Source of the DNA: Carya illinoinensis
Lineage: Eukaryota > Streptophyta > Magnoliopsida > Fagales > Juglandaceae
Length of the DNA: 64,000 nt
Assembly (NCBI RefSeq): GCF_018687715.1
Contig: NC_056752.1
Coordinates: 6,502,501-6,566,500, forward strand
Reading direction: 5' to 3'
Shown here: piece after piece, positions 1 to 10,935 of the stretch
How the letters are laid out: each line of letters opens with the position of its first letter
Numbering within the stretch: position 1 is the first letter of the stretch
Made by a program: the position numbers and the translations under genes
Notes under the pieces: generated by a model
The model's input: the letters and a program-made list of their open reading frames with translations, nothing else
The model's database searches: none
What the model was told of the DNA's origin: nothing

Positions 1-1328
1 CTAGGACTGGTATCAGAGAATTGCCAAAACGGTTAGAGCAACTCAACAACTTAAGGCATCTAAACTTAGCCCAAACTTCCAAACTGGAAGTGGTTAAAGC
101 TGGAGTCATATCCAAGTTGTCCAGATTAGAAGTTCTGGACCTGTCATACAGTGGCTACATTTGGAAAGAGAAAGGAGCGGTACAAGAGGAGGAAGCATGT
201 TTTGAAGAGCTGCAATGCCTGGAGCAGTTACAAGTTTTATCCATCAGATTGAAATGGAACCCGTGTTACACTCCCCAAGATACAATTACTTCCTGGTTAA
301 ATGGATTAAAAGCATTTGAAATTAGCTTCGAACGATCGAGCAATTTTGTTTCAGGTATTTTCTAAGATCTTTTAATTTTAAATATCATTCACATAAAATT
401 AATTTTTAATTTTTAATTTTTTTAATTCTAATTTATATTTTAAAATTTTTTAAATAAAACATAAAAAAAAATATTTAAAAAAAATTAAAATAAAAATTAT
501 ATTTAAATAATTTTTTAATTTTGTAATAATTTTATTCAACGTTTTTTTTTACTCGTTCAAAATCAAATAAAATATATTTATTTAAAATGTTTTATTAATA
601 TTTACAAACTATTTTGTAACGCATTTATGCTCCATATGGACTATTCTAAGCGATACTTTGAATATCTACAAGTGCGAGATCTATGTCTACTCTCGGATGC
701 GTTTCAAAAACGCGTGACTATGGAATGGATTGATCTCTCGGGAGGACAAATCGTGTGGTTGTTCAGCAATGCAAGTTATCTACGCATAAAAAGTGGAGGA
801 CTGATTGAGATGCTACAAGACTTGGTCATTAACAGTGTTGGCAGAAGCTTTACATATTTAAAAAAGCTTGAGATTTTTTACTCTGACAATAGTTTTCAGA
901 CTGGAGGATGTGCATCACAGTATGACCTACTACCCAATTTGGAGGAACTTGTTCTAGTAAAACTGACAGGCGTTGAAAGCATTTCAGAACTAGCCAACCT
1001 TCTCGGGCTGAGATTCCAGAGACTGAAAACAATATGTGTGTTTGGCTGTCCGAAGATGAAATATCTTCTCTCCCTGGGGAACTCCATTCGCACAATGCCA
1101 AACCTAGAATTAATCCTAGTAGTTGGTTGTGACAGTATAGAAGAGCTCTTCAATTATCTTCCATTGCAGATCAATATGGCTCTAAATCCTATTACCCCAA
1201 AACTACAGAAATTGGAATTGGTCAGGCTTCCCAACTTAAGGAATCTTTGTAGGGACGAAAAGACCTGGCCGGGTAATAAAGTGAAGGTTGAGGTGATCAA
1301 CTGCAGTCTTTTGAGCACGAGGCAATAA
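1..1328 (+). CDS. 3' part of an RPS2-like CC-NBS-LRR resistance gene, two exons, cut by the window edge
   Basis: The reading frame is open from the window edge to a donor after base 354 (TTTCAG|GTATTT) and resumes after an acceptor ending at 672 (CTACAAG), with exon 2 at 673-1328. The phases agree: exon 1 leaves one base and exon 2 supplies two. The visible protein is all leucine-rich repeat, for example LRHLNL and LEVLDLS in exon 1 and LPNLEEL and MPNLEL in exon 2. It is the near twin of the last third of the gene at 56653-59819, with a constant offset of 58483 and no indel through exon 1. Without splicing the frame stops at TAA just after the donor. The NB-ARC part, if present, lies left of the window, so I cannot say whether the gene is whole. 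No stop or frameshift is visible in the part shown. Confidence 0.85.
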
Positions 1329-1786
1329 TAAGATGGAAACTAGTTGGGGGAAACGAATTGGAGACGCATGCATCCACAGGCGAAACTAAATAATATTTTA
1401 CGTGTTTTTGTTGGAGTGAGGTGTGCAATATATTTATGTATAATTTTCTGGAAGTTTATATATATTACGTGTGCATGTCTATATATATAAAAGATAAATT
1501 TTATGTATTTTGATATATTAATTTTGTGAGTGACATTTGATGTAATGACCATCAGCTTTCTTACATGTACATAAATAACTTTTGTTTTTAAAGTTAGATC
1601 TTAAATAAATAATAATAGTATTTGCAACTAAATTAATTATGGAATAAATAGCATCTTTAAGAAAAATTGATGTCTAAATAGCATTTTTTTTTTTTGGATA
1701 TAATTAGCTGGATATATGCTGTATAAAAGAACTAACAAGTAAAAAACTTTCTTAAAGGGCCAAATATATTTTATGACACTTTCTTA
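1329..1786 (+). other. 3' flank of the resistance gene copy A
   Basis: AT-rich non-coding sequence, almost the same as 59820-60145 in the other copy but longer by insertions near 1590-1730. It includes a run of T at 1685-1696 and short (TA)n. The stretch around AAATAATATTTTACGTG just after the stop is a plausible polyadenylation region. No other gene is seen. Confidence 0.6.
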
Positions 1787-2368
1787 TAGGGGTGGGCAGT
1801 GGGGCCCCGCACCCCGCTACCCCACCCCCGTTCGCCCCGCCCCCGCACGACGGGGCGGGGTTCACCGCCCCGCATGGGTCGGGGCGGGGGCATCTAGTTC
1901 CCCTAGCGGGGGCGGGGAGGGCCCAACCCCGCCCTGCCCTCACCTATATATATATATTATATATATATAAACATAAATATTTATATATACAAAAACATAA
2001 ATATATGTTTATATATATAAATATATATTTATATTTTACAAATTGTGTATATATAAATATATATATTATAATTTGTTAGACTTGTTCACAAAGTAAATTT
2101 AAAAACTATATAGTTTAAAAACTATTACACTACAACTTACACAAAATATGCATTAGCAAATTTAAAAATTACATAATTTTAAATTATAATCATATTTACA
2201 AAATTTAAATTTACAATTTAGATCTAAAAATATATTTTTTTTATCACTTTTAGATCTAGAAATAAATTTTTAAAATAATAAAATATAGTTAATATTTGAA
2301 GTGAAAATAAAGCGGGGTAGATTGGGTATCCGCCCCGCACCCCGCCTAGCGGGGCGGGGTACCCAACG
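1787..2368. mobile_element. GC-ended non-autonomous hAT-like element, partial
   Basis: It begins TAGGGGTGGGCAGTGGGG and has about 150 bases of extreme GC (1790-1945) built from GGGGCGGGG and CCCCGCCCC words, then an AT-rich centre, then a second GC block (2312-2360) of the same words. The start TAGGGGTGGGCA is the kind of terminus seen in hAT elements. The right end (GGGGTACCCAACG) does not restore the expected terminal repeat. Compared with the duplicate at 60146-60687, the host sequence on that side is missing, so the element probably carried or caused a flanking deletion. Confidence 0.6.
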
Positions 2369-2610
2369 TTAACACCCGGTTGGCTACCTAGAAGTGTCAC
2401 TTTGACGCTACGGCCATTTGTTAAACTTCTAGGATAATTGTGAATCAATATTGTTTCAAGTTTTAATTTGAATAATTTGAGAGTCAAAGTTAAAAAGACA
2501 TGAAATTACTTCATTCTATAATATTTATTATATATTTAATATTGTTCAAAAAATCTATAGGATAGATGTTGTAATGCCTCTTTGATCTTTTTATTTCTAT
2601 TTGAGTATTG

Positions 2611-2740
2611 TTATATATAGCCATTTTTGCATACTCTTGCGCATTCCACTGATGTGATTGGCTGCATTAATTTTTTTTAATACACAATCAATTACATCAG
2701 TAGAGTGCATAAAAGAGTATATAAAAATGACTGTACATAG
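2611..2740. repeat. Small palindromic MITE, copy 1
   Basis: The left arm (ATAGCCATTTTTGCATACTC, then GATGTGATTGG) is the inverted repeat of the right arm (CAATCAATTACATCAG, then GAGTATATAAAAATGACT). About 130 bases with no coding capacity. The same structure occurs at 29706-29852 and, through the segmental duplication, at 60923-61041. Confidence 0.6.
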
Positions 2741-2775
2741 AATTTTTGTTTTTATTTTACTTATAGCAGTACTAC

Positions 2776-4116
2776 TTTTTTTTTAACTAAAAAACATTTG
2801 TATTTCATTCATTCATGATAAATAGTTACACAGATACTTGCTTTACAAGCATGACAAGATTACGAATATAAGGACTTTCTTTCACCAATACTCTCTCATC
2901 CTCACAATTTAAAACAAACTTAGCTAACTGATGGACTACATTGTTCCCCTCTCTAGGCGTGTATTGAATCTACCAAGATGGTTTGCTTCTTAATACTTCC
3001 TTGATATCTTCCACCATCTGACCATACTTAGAATGGTTCTCTACTACACACTTAACTTCCCAAACTACTGCATGAGAATTACCTTCAAACACTACCTCAT
3101 TAAGTCCTATTTCCATACAAAGAGCTAGGCCTCTCCATAATGCATATAATTCAACAATGATTGGCAACTTAACATGTACTTGTGGTCTACACAGAGTTAC
3201 TAGAATTTCGCCCTCTACATTTGTTGAATGTAGAACTTCATAAGTTGCTATAATATTATCTGTAATAAGCCTTACAGGAATGAAGACACTTTAATGGTAG
3301 GATATCACCACAGGAAGTATAAGCTGTAGCCTATTGGCTAGAGTTTTTACAATTATCTTATACAAAACATTGTAAAGACTAGTATGCCTAAAATCTCCCA
3401 CCCTCTCAGGATGTTCAGTTTTTGGAATGAGTATTATGTATGTAGCATTTAAAGATCTCTGAAAATTGTCTTCATTAAGAAAATCTAAAATAACTTTGCT
3501 CACTTCATCCCCCACCAAAACCCAATAACTTTGATAGACACAAGCCCCAAACCCATCAGGGCCTAGTGACTTTAGAGGAGCCATACCTTTTAAAGCTTCT
3601 TCAACTTCTTCCCTGGTGAACCTTTGTTGCAGCTTTGTGTTCATCTCTTCTATCACTTTCTGTGTCATTTCCCCCAAGCATTCCATAACTGCCTCATTCT
3701 CTAGATTCGAAGATCTGTATACTTCCTTATAATGGCTCTAAAAAGCTTCTCTAATGCTTGACTCCCCAAATCTGATTTTGTGTATCTATGATCTTGGTTA
3801 TAGTATTCTGCTTCCTTCTTTGTGTTGCACAAACATGAAAATATTTAGTATTCCTATCTCCATTTTGATACCAAGTAACTTTAGCTGTCTGCCTCCATTT
3901 TAGATGCTCTTCGTCTAATAAATCACCCAGAACTTTCTGCAACTCTTTTATCTCCTGGACCTTACATGGTCCTTCTACCTCCTGTAGTCTCTTAAGCTCT
4001 TCTGATTTTTCTTTGATAGTTACTTCATTCAATGAGCCTTTGTTCCTATTCCACACTGTAAGTGCCTCATTGCACACAAGCAAAGAATTTTGAACCTCGA
4101 CCATTACAACACCTTC
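2776..4116 (-). pseudogene. LINE remnant (L1-type), internally deleted, copy A
   Basis: Read on the minus strand this is non-LTR retrotransposon ORF2. Around 3751-4100 is the linker before reverse transcriptase with the plant-LINE signature TWYQNGDRNTKYFH. At 3291-3686 are RT pieces (PLKSLGPDGFGA, LIPKTEHPERVGDFRH). From 3250 it jumps straight to the RNase H tail (ELYALWRGLALCMEIGLNEV at 2970-3167). The central RT with the catalytic aspartates is absent. The 3' end is marked by a run of T at 2776-2783, the poly(A) on the other strand. Several stops and frameshifts make it dead. It is the older partner of the LINE at 61077-64000 and is cut at 4116 by unrelated repeats. Confidence 0.85.
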
Positions 4117-4654
4117 ACGACACCCACAGGGTGGCAACGGGGGCATGACGCCATGCACCTGGCTGTCCCCCCTCCACGACACCCACATGTTGGTGAGGTC
4201 ATCACCAGCGTTGACTAAACCGTCAGCGGTCTTTGTTGCTAGTGAGTTACCCCTTAACAGCAACATGTGTCGCCCAGCTACCTAGTGGCGGACATCTCTA
4301 TCACAACCATGCACTCGGCCAGCTACTTCTCAACCAAGTGAAGTGTTCCTAGCCACCTAGTGGTGGGCACGTTGCTCAGCCACGCAGTGGTGGGCAAGTC
4401 TTACAGTGTTTTGCTTGGCCACCCAGTGTTGGGCACATTGCTTGGCCATGCAGTGGCGGGCACAACTTCCTCTTCCATGTGGTGAACAACTTGGTCACCC
4501 ATCTCAGTCACCATCCCGGCCACTCATCTCGGCCACCTGCTACCTCGTCGCTTCCTACTTGGCCACAAAACATCATGCACGTGTGAGCAAACAAGGAGCT
4601 CGGCCAGTGCCCTTCCTTGCGTCCCCATGCATGAGCCATGCACATGTTAACTAT
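4117..4654. repeat. Degenerate tandem repeat tract
   Basis: GC-moderate sequence with many imperfect copies of a unit of about 40-45 bases carrying GGCCACNNAGTGGTGGGCAC (for example near 4350, 4385, 4420 and 4450). Frames are open only in short pieces and look like by-products of the repeat. It replaces the right part of the LINE found in the other duplication copy. I do not recognise the parent element. Confidence 0.5.
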
Positions 4655-4984
4655 TGAGAAATAAATCTCACATTGCTTGTGGACAAGATCTTATACATGT
4701 TTATAAGATTAAAGCAAATCTCTCTTGTTGATTTGGTTTCAGAAATGAATTAAGCACATGAATTTCTTCATGGTATTAGAGCCAGGTTTAGGACTAATGG
4801 AGACCCACACTACTTACTCCGTGACAAGGACAAAAAAAAATACTGGCCTACACGTGAGGGAGGGTGTTGAGGAATAAATCTCATATTGCTTGTGGACAAG
4901 GTCTTGTACATGTTTATAAGGTTGGAGCAAACTTCTTTTGTTGAACCGGTTTTATGAGATGAGTTAGGCCCATGAATTTCTTCA
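4655..4984 (+). mobile_element. TRIM-like miniature LTR retrotransposon (330 bp)
   Basis: Two direct repeats of about 116 bases (4655-4770 and 4868-4984) start TGAG(A/G)AATAAATCTCA and end ATGAATTTCTTCA, so each is bounded by TG...CA. Directly after the first is TGGTATTAGAGC (4771-4782), one mismatch from the initiator-methionine tRNA primer site TGGTATCAGAGC. Directly before the second is a purine-rich tract GTGAGGGAGGG (4854-4864). The internal part is under 100 bases and codes for nothing. This is the plan of a terminal-repeat retrotransposon in miniature. The two LTRs differ at many positions, so it is old. No clear 5-bp target duplication is visible. Confidence 0.8.
4771..4782 (+). other. 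Primer binding site for initiator tRNA-Met in the TRIM
   Basis: TGGTATTAGAGC directly follows the CA of the 5' LTR. It differs at one base from the usual complement of the plant initiator tRNA 3' end. Confidence 0.75.
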
Positions 4985-5800
4985 TCAACCTCCTCGTATA
5001 GTCTGTTCCTGATCACCTCCTCGGACAGACACACCCCACCTGCTCAGGATAGCCCCTCAAATGCATGGGTCCTCACTTGCTCGGGATAGTACTTAGGTTG
5101 CACTGGTCCTCACCTACTTGGGACAATACCTGAGATGGATGGGACTCACTTGCTTGAGGGAATTCTTAAGATGCCCGAGACCCACTTGCTCAGGTGCAGT
5201 TCCTCGACTGCACTAGACTTATCGGGCCACACATTGTACAGTCACCCATGTGGCCTAGGCTTGTGGCGCAAGAAAGTTATATGGCGCTGCACGGGTCCTC
5301 ACTTGCTCAAGACAGTACTGGGGCTGCATGGGTCCTCACTTGCTCGGGACACTACCAGAGATGCACGAAACTCACCTGCCCAGACACAGTCTCGCACTTG
5401 CACAACACTCACTTGCTCGGACAGTCCCTCACTTGCACGGGACTCTCCTGCTTGGACACAGTTCCTCGGACATAATTTCCAGACTGCATGGGACCTGTTG
5501 GAACACACGCTACATTAGACTTGCATGTCCTATGCAATGGCCTATCCACTCACGTGGTTAAGGCTGGTATTGAGATATATGGTGCTCACGGGTTCCTTAA
5601 AACAAAAACAAACAAAAAAACAAAAAAAGAAAAAAAAAAAAAAGAGAGGAAGGAAGAAGAGTCAGAAGGTGGAGAAATTGCAACTAGTTACAGACAATTT
5701 TCAGTCAAGCAGAAATCAACTATGATGGCTAACACTCTCCAGTTTGTATCTCTGAAAATTTGTGTGAATTTGTTTCTACTAATAAAACTACTTCCTATAG
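4985..5800. repeat. Degenerate tandem repeats, then an A-rich tail
   Basis: From 5030 to 5480 the words CTCACTTGCTCGGGA, CAGTAC and GATGCA(C/T)GGG recur every 40-50 bases with strong decay. This yields several overlapping open frames on both strands that are artefacts of the repeat. From 5600 to 5650 the sequence is nearly pure A with some C and G. No gene supported. Confidence 0.5.
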
Positions 5801-7215
5801 TGTGAAACATCGACCACGAGGCCCCGCTTGGGCATCGCCCGGATGTCCCAACATGACTCCGTCATGACAAATTGTTCAGCACTAATGTGCACGTGGGCAC
5901 ATCAAAACTTTGTCATTGTTGAAATGTGACAACCTATAGGCCACACTAGCACATCTCCAACCTTCGCTGTGCTTCGGCAGATCAATTCAGGTTTGCCACC
6001 TCACTTTGTGATTTGGGTCATTTATGTTGATCGAGTTGACCCTTTTTAGCATGGACAAGCGCCAAAGTCAAGTATCTAGACTCGCTGCGATACAACAGTC
6101 GAACACAAGTCTCTAGACTTGTCGACTCTCACGCTAGAAAGTCGAGTCCCTTGATTTGCCATGATATAACGGTCGAAAACAAATCCCTAGACTTCTCGAC
6201 CCTCGCATTAGCAAATTTGGATCCCTTGGCTTGCCACAACATTGGTTGGGCTAGAGCATCAGGGCTCACCCACACGACCAGTAGGACACAAGTCTATAAA
6301 TTTGTCGACCTTCTTGCCACCAAGCCGAGTCCTTGGACTCGCCACGATGCATTGGTTGAGCTAGAGCCCTAGAGCTCGCCCACACAACCAGTCGGACACA
6401 AGTCCCTAAACTTGTCAACTTTCACCTTGGTATGAGTCCCTAAACTCAAGCCATAACTGCTACGAGTGGATTACCTCCGGGAACGAGCCTTCGGAGTTAA
6501 CGGGCCTCTGATCTCCACAATCGCCTTCTGCGGGTTATTTTTCGGGAACGAGCTGATGGGCATGGCAATTACCTAAGGTGGACCCAGGGAATCGATGGGC
6601 CGTCTAACCATTTTGCGTGGGTTACTTCATACAAACTCTAACACCAATAAAATTGAAAGCGGAAACGTCGGGCAAACATACACTTTCCAATAATGACAAG
6701 CATACATACAAACGCACCACCACTATGCACATTACGCGGTTGAGTAGACCTCCTGCCACATCCAAGCTTTGCGCATGTATCTTACGTGGTCGAGTACATC
6801 TCCCACCACATCTGAACTCCACGCTCTCACCCCATGCGATCAAGTTCATCTCTCGTCATAGCCAAGCTACGCACTCGAGTTCATCTCCTGCTAATCTAGC
6901 TATGTCGAGCCCCATGCTCGCACCCCATGCAGTTGGGTACATCTCCCACAATAGTTGAGCTATGTGCTCGAGTTTTACGCAGTCGATTTTATCTCCCGCC
7001 ATAGCCAAGCTATGTGCTTGCGCTCTATGTGGTCGAGTCCAGCTCCCGCTCATCTCGCAAAGTTGAGCCCCACGCTTGCACCCCATGTAGCCAGGTACAT
7101 CTCCTGCCATAGCCGAGTAATGCGCTCGAGCTCTAAGCGGTTGAGTCCATCTCCCGCTCATCTAGCTAAGTTGAGCTACGCGCTCGCGATGGAGGTGGGC
7201 CGCTAGAGTCAGTAA
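5801..7215. repeat. Two arrays of long degenerate tandem repeats
   Basis: At 6060-6440 a unit of about 130 bases recurs (CACAAGTC(C/T)CTA(A/G)ACTTGTCGAC, then GAGTCC(C/T)T(T/G)G(A/G)(C/T)TCGCCA). At 6760-7200 a second array recurs (CATCTCCCGCCATAGCC, GAGCTATG, GCTCGAG). Between them, 6460-6620, is a GC-rich linker. The open frames here follow the repeat period and are not credible genes. It may be the spacer of a large retroelement, but nothing coding confirms that. Confidence 0.45.
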
Positions 7216-7878
7216 AGAAATAAATTCTAGCAATTGATCCCTGGCTATCTGTTTCCCTCATGTTTAAGTAGTTAGGGGAGAAGAGTGTCTCAAGAGGCAA
7301 GGGGGACAGTGTTAGGAGAAAGTGGGAAAGTAAAGAAAATAAAAAAATAATAAAAAAAATCCATATGATTTGCCTTTTTAAAAATAAATAAATAAATATC
7401 GTTCGATTTGTTTTACTATTTTTATTTTTTGACAGAAAAAACTGATAATATAACATTTTCCCACATTATAATTCATATCAGAAATAAAGAATTCGGGAGT
7501 ACTCTACATATCCAAAACACTGATAGATAATATATATACATACACATATATATATATATATATAATGTAATTTCCTCGATCTTAAACCATATATAGTCGA
7601 CGTTAATCACGGTGGTCATGAGTTGAGATGGCATTAATGTCAAATGACATTGCAGGGCTTTTTTCAATTCTAATATTTCCTTTTGAATTAAAACACGTGA
7701 TCATGACTATAAATCGCATGAATTGTAATATATATTGACAACAAGGCCTAAAAGAAACCTCACCTTATCCATGCTTGTATTAATTGACATGTTAAAAAGC
7801 AAATACGCCTATCTTTTAATTATTATTCTTAATTAACGTGTTACCTTCCAATTGCATGTTTTTAATTCCCAAAGGCAT
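7216..7878. other. AT-rich sequence without a gene
   Basis: Contains a (TA)n run near 7545-7563 and short A runs. It is the host side of the hAT insertion that follows. Nothing coding seen. Confidence 0.6.
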
Positions 7879-8176
7879 GCAATTTCTAGGCCTGTTCAAC
7901 TGGGTCGGATTTTTATCCGGCCCGGTCCGGAACCCGGATAACCGGATTCCAGTTCTGGATTTCGGCCCGGATTAAATCTGGGCCGAAACCCGTATTGGAA
8001 AATCTGGACCTATCCGGTCCGAATACGGGTTGTATAACCCGGGTTCCGGTTTTAAAACCCGGTACCCGGGTTTATTTAACACCCAGTTTCTATTTTCCAG
8101 GTTTTCACTTATCTTCAGTCGCGCCCCCCCTCCTTTCATTTCTATTTTCTAGGGTTTTTACTTAGCTTCAGCCTCG

Positions 8177-8331
<155 letters not shown>

Positions 8332-8776
8332 CGAAACCGAGCTTTCTCTGCCGATCAAAGCGTCGTCTCTGTTTTGTGGCTGTCTTCGTCGTCGTCTCGC
8401 TCTCTCTTCTCTCTCTCTCTCTCACGCCGAAACCCTAGCCTCATCTGCCGATCAAAGCGTCGTTTTGATCCTCGCGCCATCGTTTTCATCCACAGGTATT
8501 TCTTGTTCTCTTTGTTTGTATTTTTCTCTCATTGTTGATTTTGGGTTTGTTTTGAAGAGAATGTTTGAACGTTCGAGGATTATTTTATGGGTTAGATCTG
8601 TAATTTTTTTATGAGTACGTTTGTTCTCTCTGTAATGGCGTGAAAATTTTTATGGGTTTGCTTGTTTTGTTTTACATTTTGTTTTGGTTTGTTTGGTTTG
8701 GATTTTGGAACCTGTCGGATGGGGTTTTTATGGGTGTGCTAGTTTTGTTCTATTTTGTGTAGATCTGGTAAACTGG

Positions 8777-8877
8777 TGGCTATCGGGGAGATCTAACAAA
8801 GGGTTTCGAAACCCTTTGCTTTCTGTCAGGGGTTTAGTACATATACTTTAATGGCTATCGGGGAGATCTAACAAAGG
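8777..8877 (+). repeat. 75-bp-spaced direct repeat
   Basis: TGGCTATCGGGGAGATCTAA followed by CAAAGG occurs at 8777-8802 and exactly again at 8852-8877. It lies in the intron-like part of the hAT element. Function unknown. Confidence 0.8.
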
Positions 8878-10935
8878 TACAGCCGTGGGTAATGGGTTAT
8901 TATTATTTGGAAGAATGTGGGTTTAGATCTGAAGAATGGGTTTGTTGAAGAGAGCTAGGGTTTCTGTTAGTTGAATACTAATCCATGCCCTTTTTTTCCC
9001 CTTTTCACTTATGATGTACCAATAAATCTATTTTCTATGCTTTGCTAAATAACATCATTGTACTGTTATTTGATTCCTTTTTGAAAAAGAGTTAGGTTTA
9101 CTATTAAAAACTTATTATTTTTATTTATTTTTCATGTAGATCCGAGATTTTACTTGCTTGCTTTGCCCTTCCTCTTCTAATTGGGGTGTTCGTGTATCTA
9201 CCAGAAGTCTTCCTCACTTGGACCCTCCCTTTAGCTTTAAGGCTTTGCCACGATCTTAAGATGTTGCTCTTAAACAGAGTGATCGTAGCACTACTCATGC
9301 ATGAGCAATAACTCGTATGCTAAAATATTGCTCAACCAGAAATATTATCAGGTAATTTTAAGCTAACTTCATGGTTTGGAGGTGGGTTACTCTATCATAT
9401 AGGGCTTTAAATATATAGCAATTTATTGTGTAGGTACCACTTTGCAATAACATTTTGTCAAAACAATTTGACTGATGGAGTACCTTAACAACCTCATTTA
9501 TAGTCATCAATTATGAAACTGGACCAGTCCATTAATCCCATTTTCTTATTTTCTTTTTATTTTCTACTTGTTTAAATATCTTTTTCTCTTTCTCGTTAGG
9601 TGTTTTCTAGTATACATCTTGCCTACTTGCATGCACCATTTGCCTTTTTAATATTTTTTTATGAGTGCCTTGTATTCAAATTTTTATTACTGAAAAAGAA
9701 AGGTATTGGGTCCAGCAAGGAGATTTTTATTACTGTAATATCTGACTTGCACAATAACAAGCACGATTATGCAATATTTATTGGCTTGCATCTTAACATG
9801 TGGTATATATTTTGCTTACTTTATTTGTTCCCTGTTTGTTGATTTTGGGAGATCTCATAACAATATATATTGAGAACCTTGCTAGCTTCTGAGGGCTGGA
9901 AATATTTTTTTAATATCTATCTAACTTAGTTTATTATATATCTAACTCTGTTTTTTACTTATAAAAAAATATATATATCTAACTGTTTTTTTAATATTTT
10001 TTTCTATGATTATCTAGCTTTATTTAGTTTGATTCTCATTGCCTGTATTAAACTTCTTTAGGAGTGTAGTTTTAAAGTAAGTTCTTTGGCCTGGAAACTA
10101 GGACAACCCTTCTGAGATCAAATGAGGATACTTTTTTCCCACTGTAAAGCTTGTGCATCTTACTAGAAAAGCAACTTAAGATGGACTGGGTTTTGGCTGT
10201 TGATTTGGTGTGGCTGGAAAGGGTATATCACTATCAATTGGTTAACATTTATTACTAGGACCCAATACCCCTCGCCAAGTAATTCAAGTCATAAGAATGT
10301 AATTCTTGCATGCACCTATTCTGTGGGGAAATTATCAGGCACCTGTTTTGTGGATTTGAGAATGGAGATGCAAATGGAGGTTCTCATTACACATGTATCA
10401 GCTGTGGAGGAATGCATTGATTGCATGAAACAGACATTATGTATTGGTGGCTCTATGTAATCCACTTTTGATATGTAATTTCATTTCATATATTTTAATT
10501 TTCTATTTTGTAATGTAATGTAATAAGTAGTGATTACATTATGTTTTGCATGACGTGATAAATATTGAATTTATTTATTTTAGATGCATTTAGTTAAAAA
10601 TGTAAAGGCAATTAGTTTTCTAATATAAAAGAATAAGCTTTGCAACATTTTGTATTGAAAAATTTGTAATGGAATATAGGCTTCTAGATGAAAAATATGC
10701 TGCTTGAAAGGAAATTAATAATATAAGTTTTTGTAAAAAAAAAAAAAATCCAACTTGGGTACAGTCCGGAACCCGAATTTCGGGTTTCAAAAAATCCGGA
10801 TTCACCCGGGTTCCGGCCCAAGTTATAACCCACCTATATTGGGCCGAAAACTGGCTCGGATTTGAAACCCGGGTTCCGGGCAGGGTATATCCGGATACCC
10901 AGTCCGAAACCCGGATGAACAGCCCTAGCAATTTC

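Larger units (their letters stand above)
1..4116. repeat. Segmental duplication, copy A
   Basis: This block matches 58484-62421 in the same orientation: LRR exons, intron, 3' flank, a small MITE and a LINE remnant in the same order. The match starts at or before the left window edge. On the right it ends at 4116, where ACAACACCTTC runs on into CACGACACCCACAGGG here but into CTTTGACTTG in the other copy. One interval is not shared: 1787-2368 here is a GC-rich element, whereas the other copy has about 530 bases of different sequence. Confidence 0.9.

Noticed and set aside
1752..2079. Proline- and glycine-rich frames on both strands
   Set aside because: By-products of the GC-rich transposon end, with no domain and mirror frames on both strands.
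5135..5518. A 127-codon frame with CSDSPSLARDSP-like periodic words
   Set aside because: It follows the degenerate tandem repeat, and similar frames appear in other phases and on the other strand.
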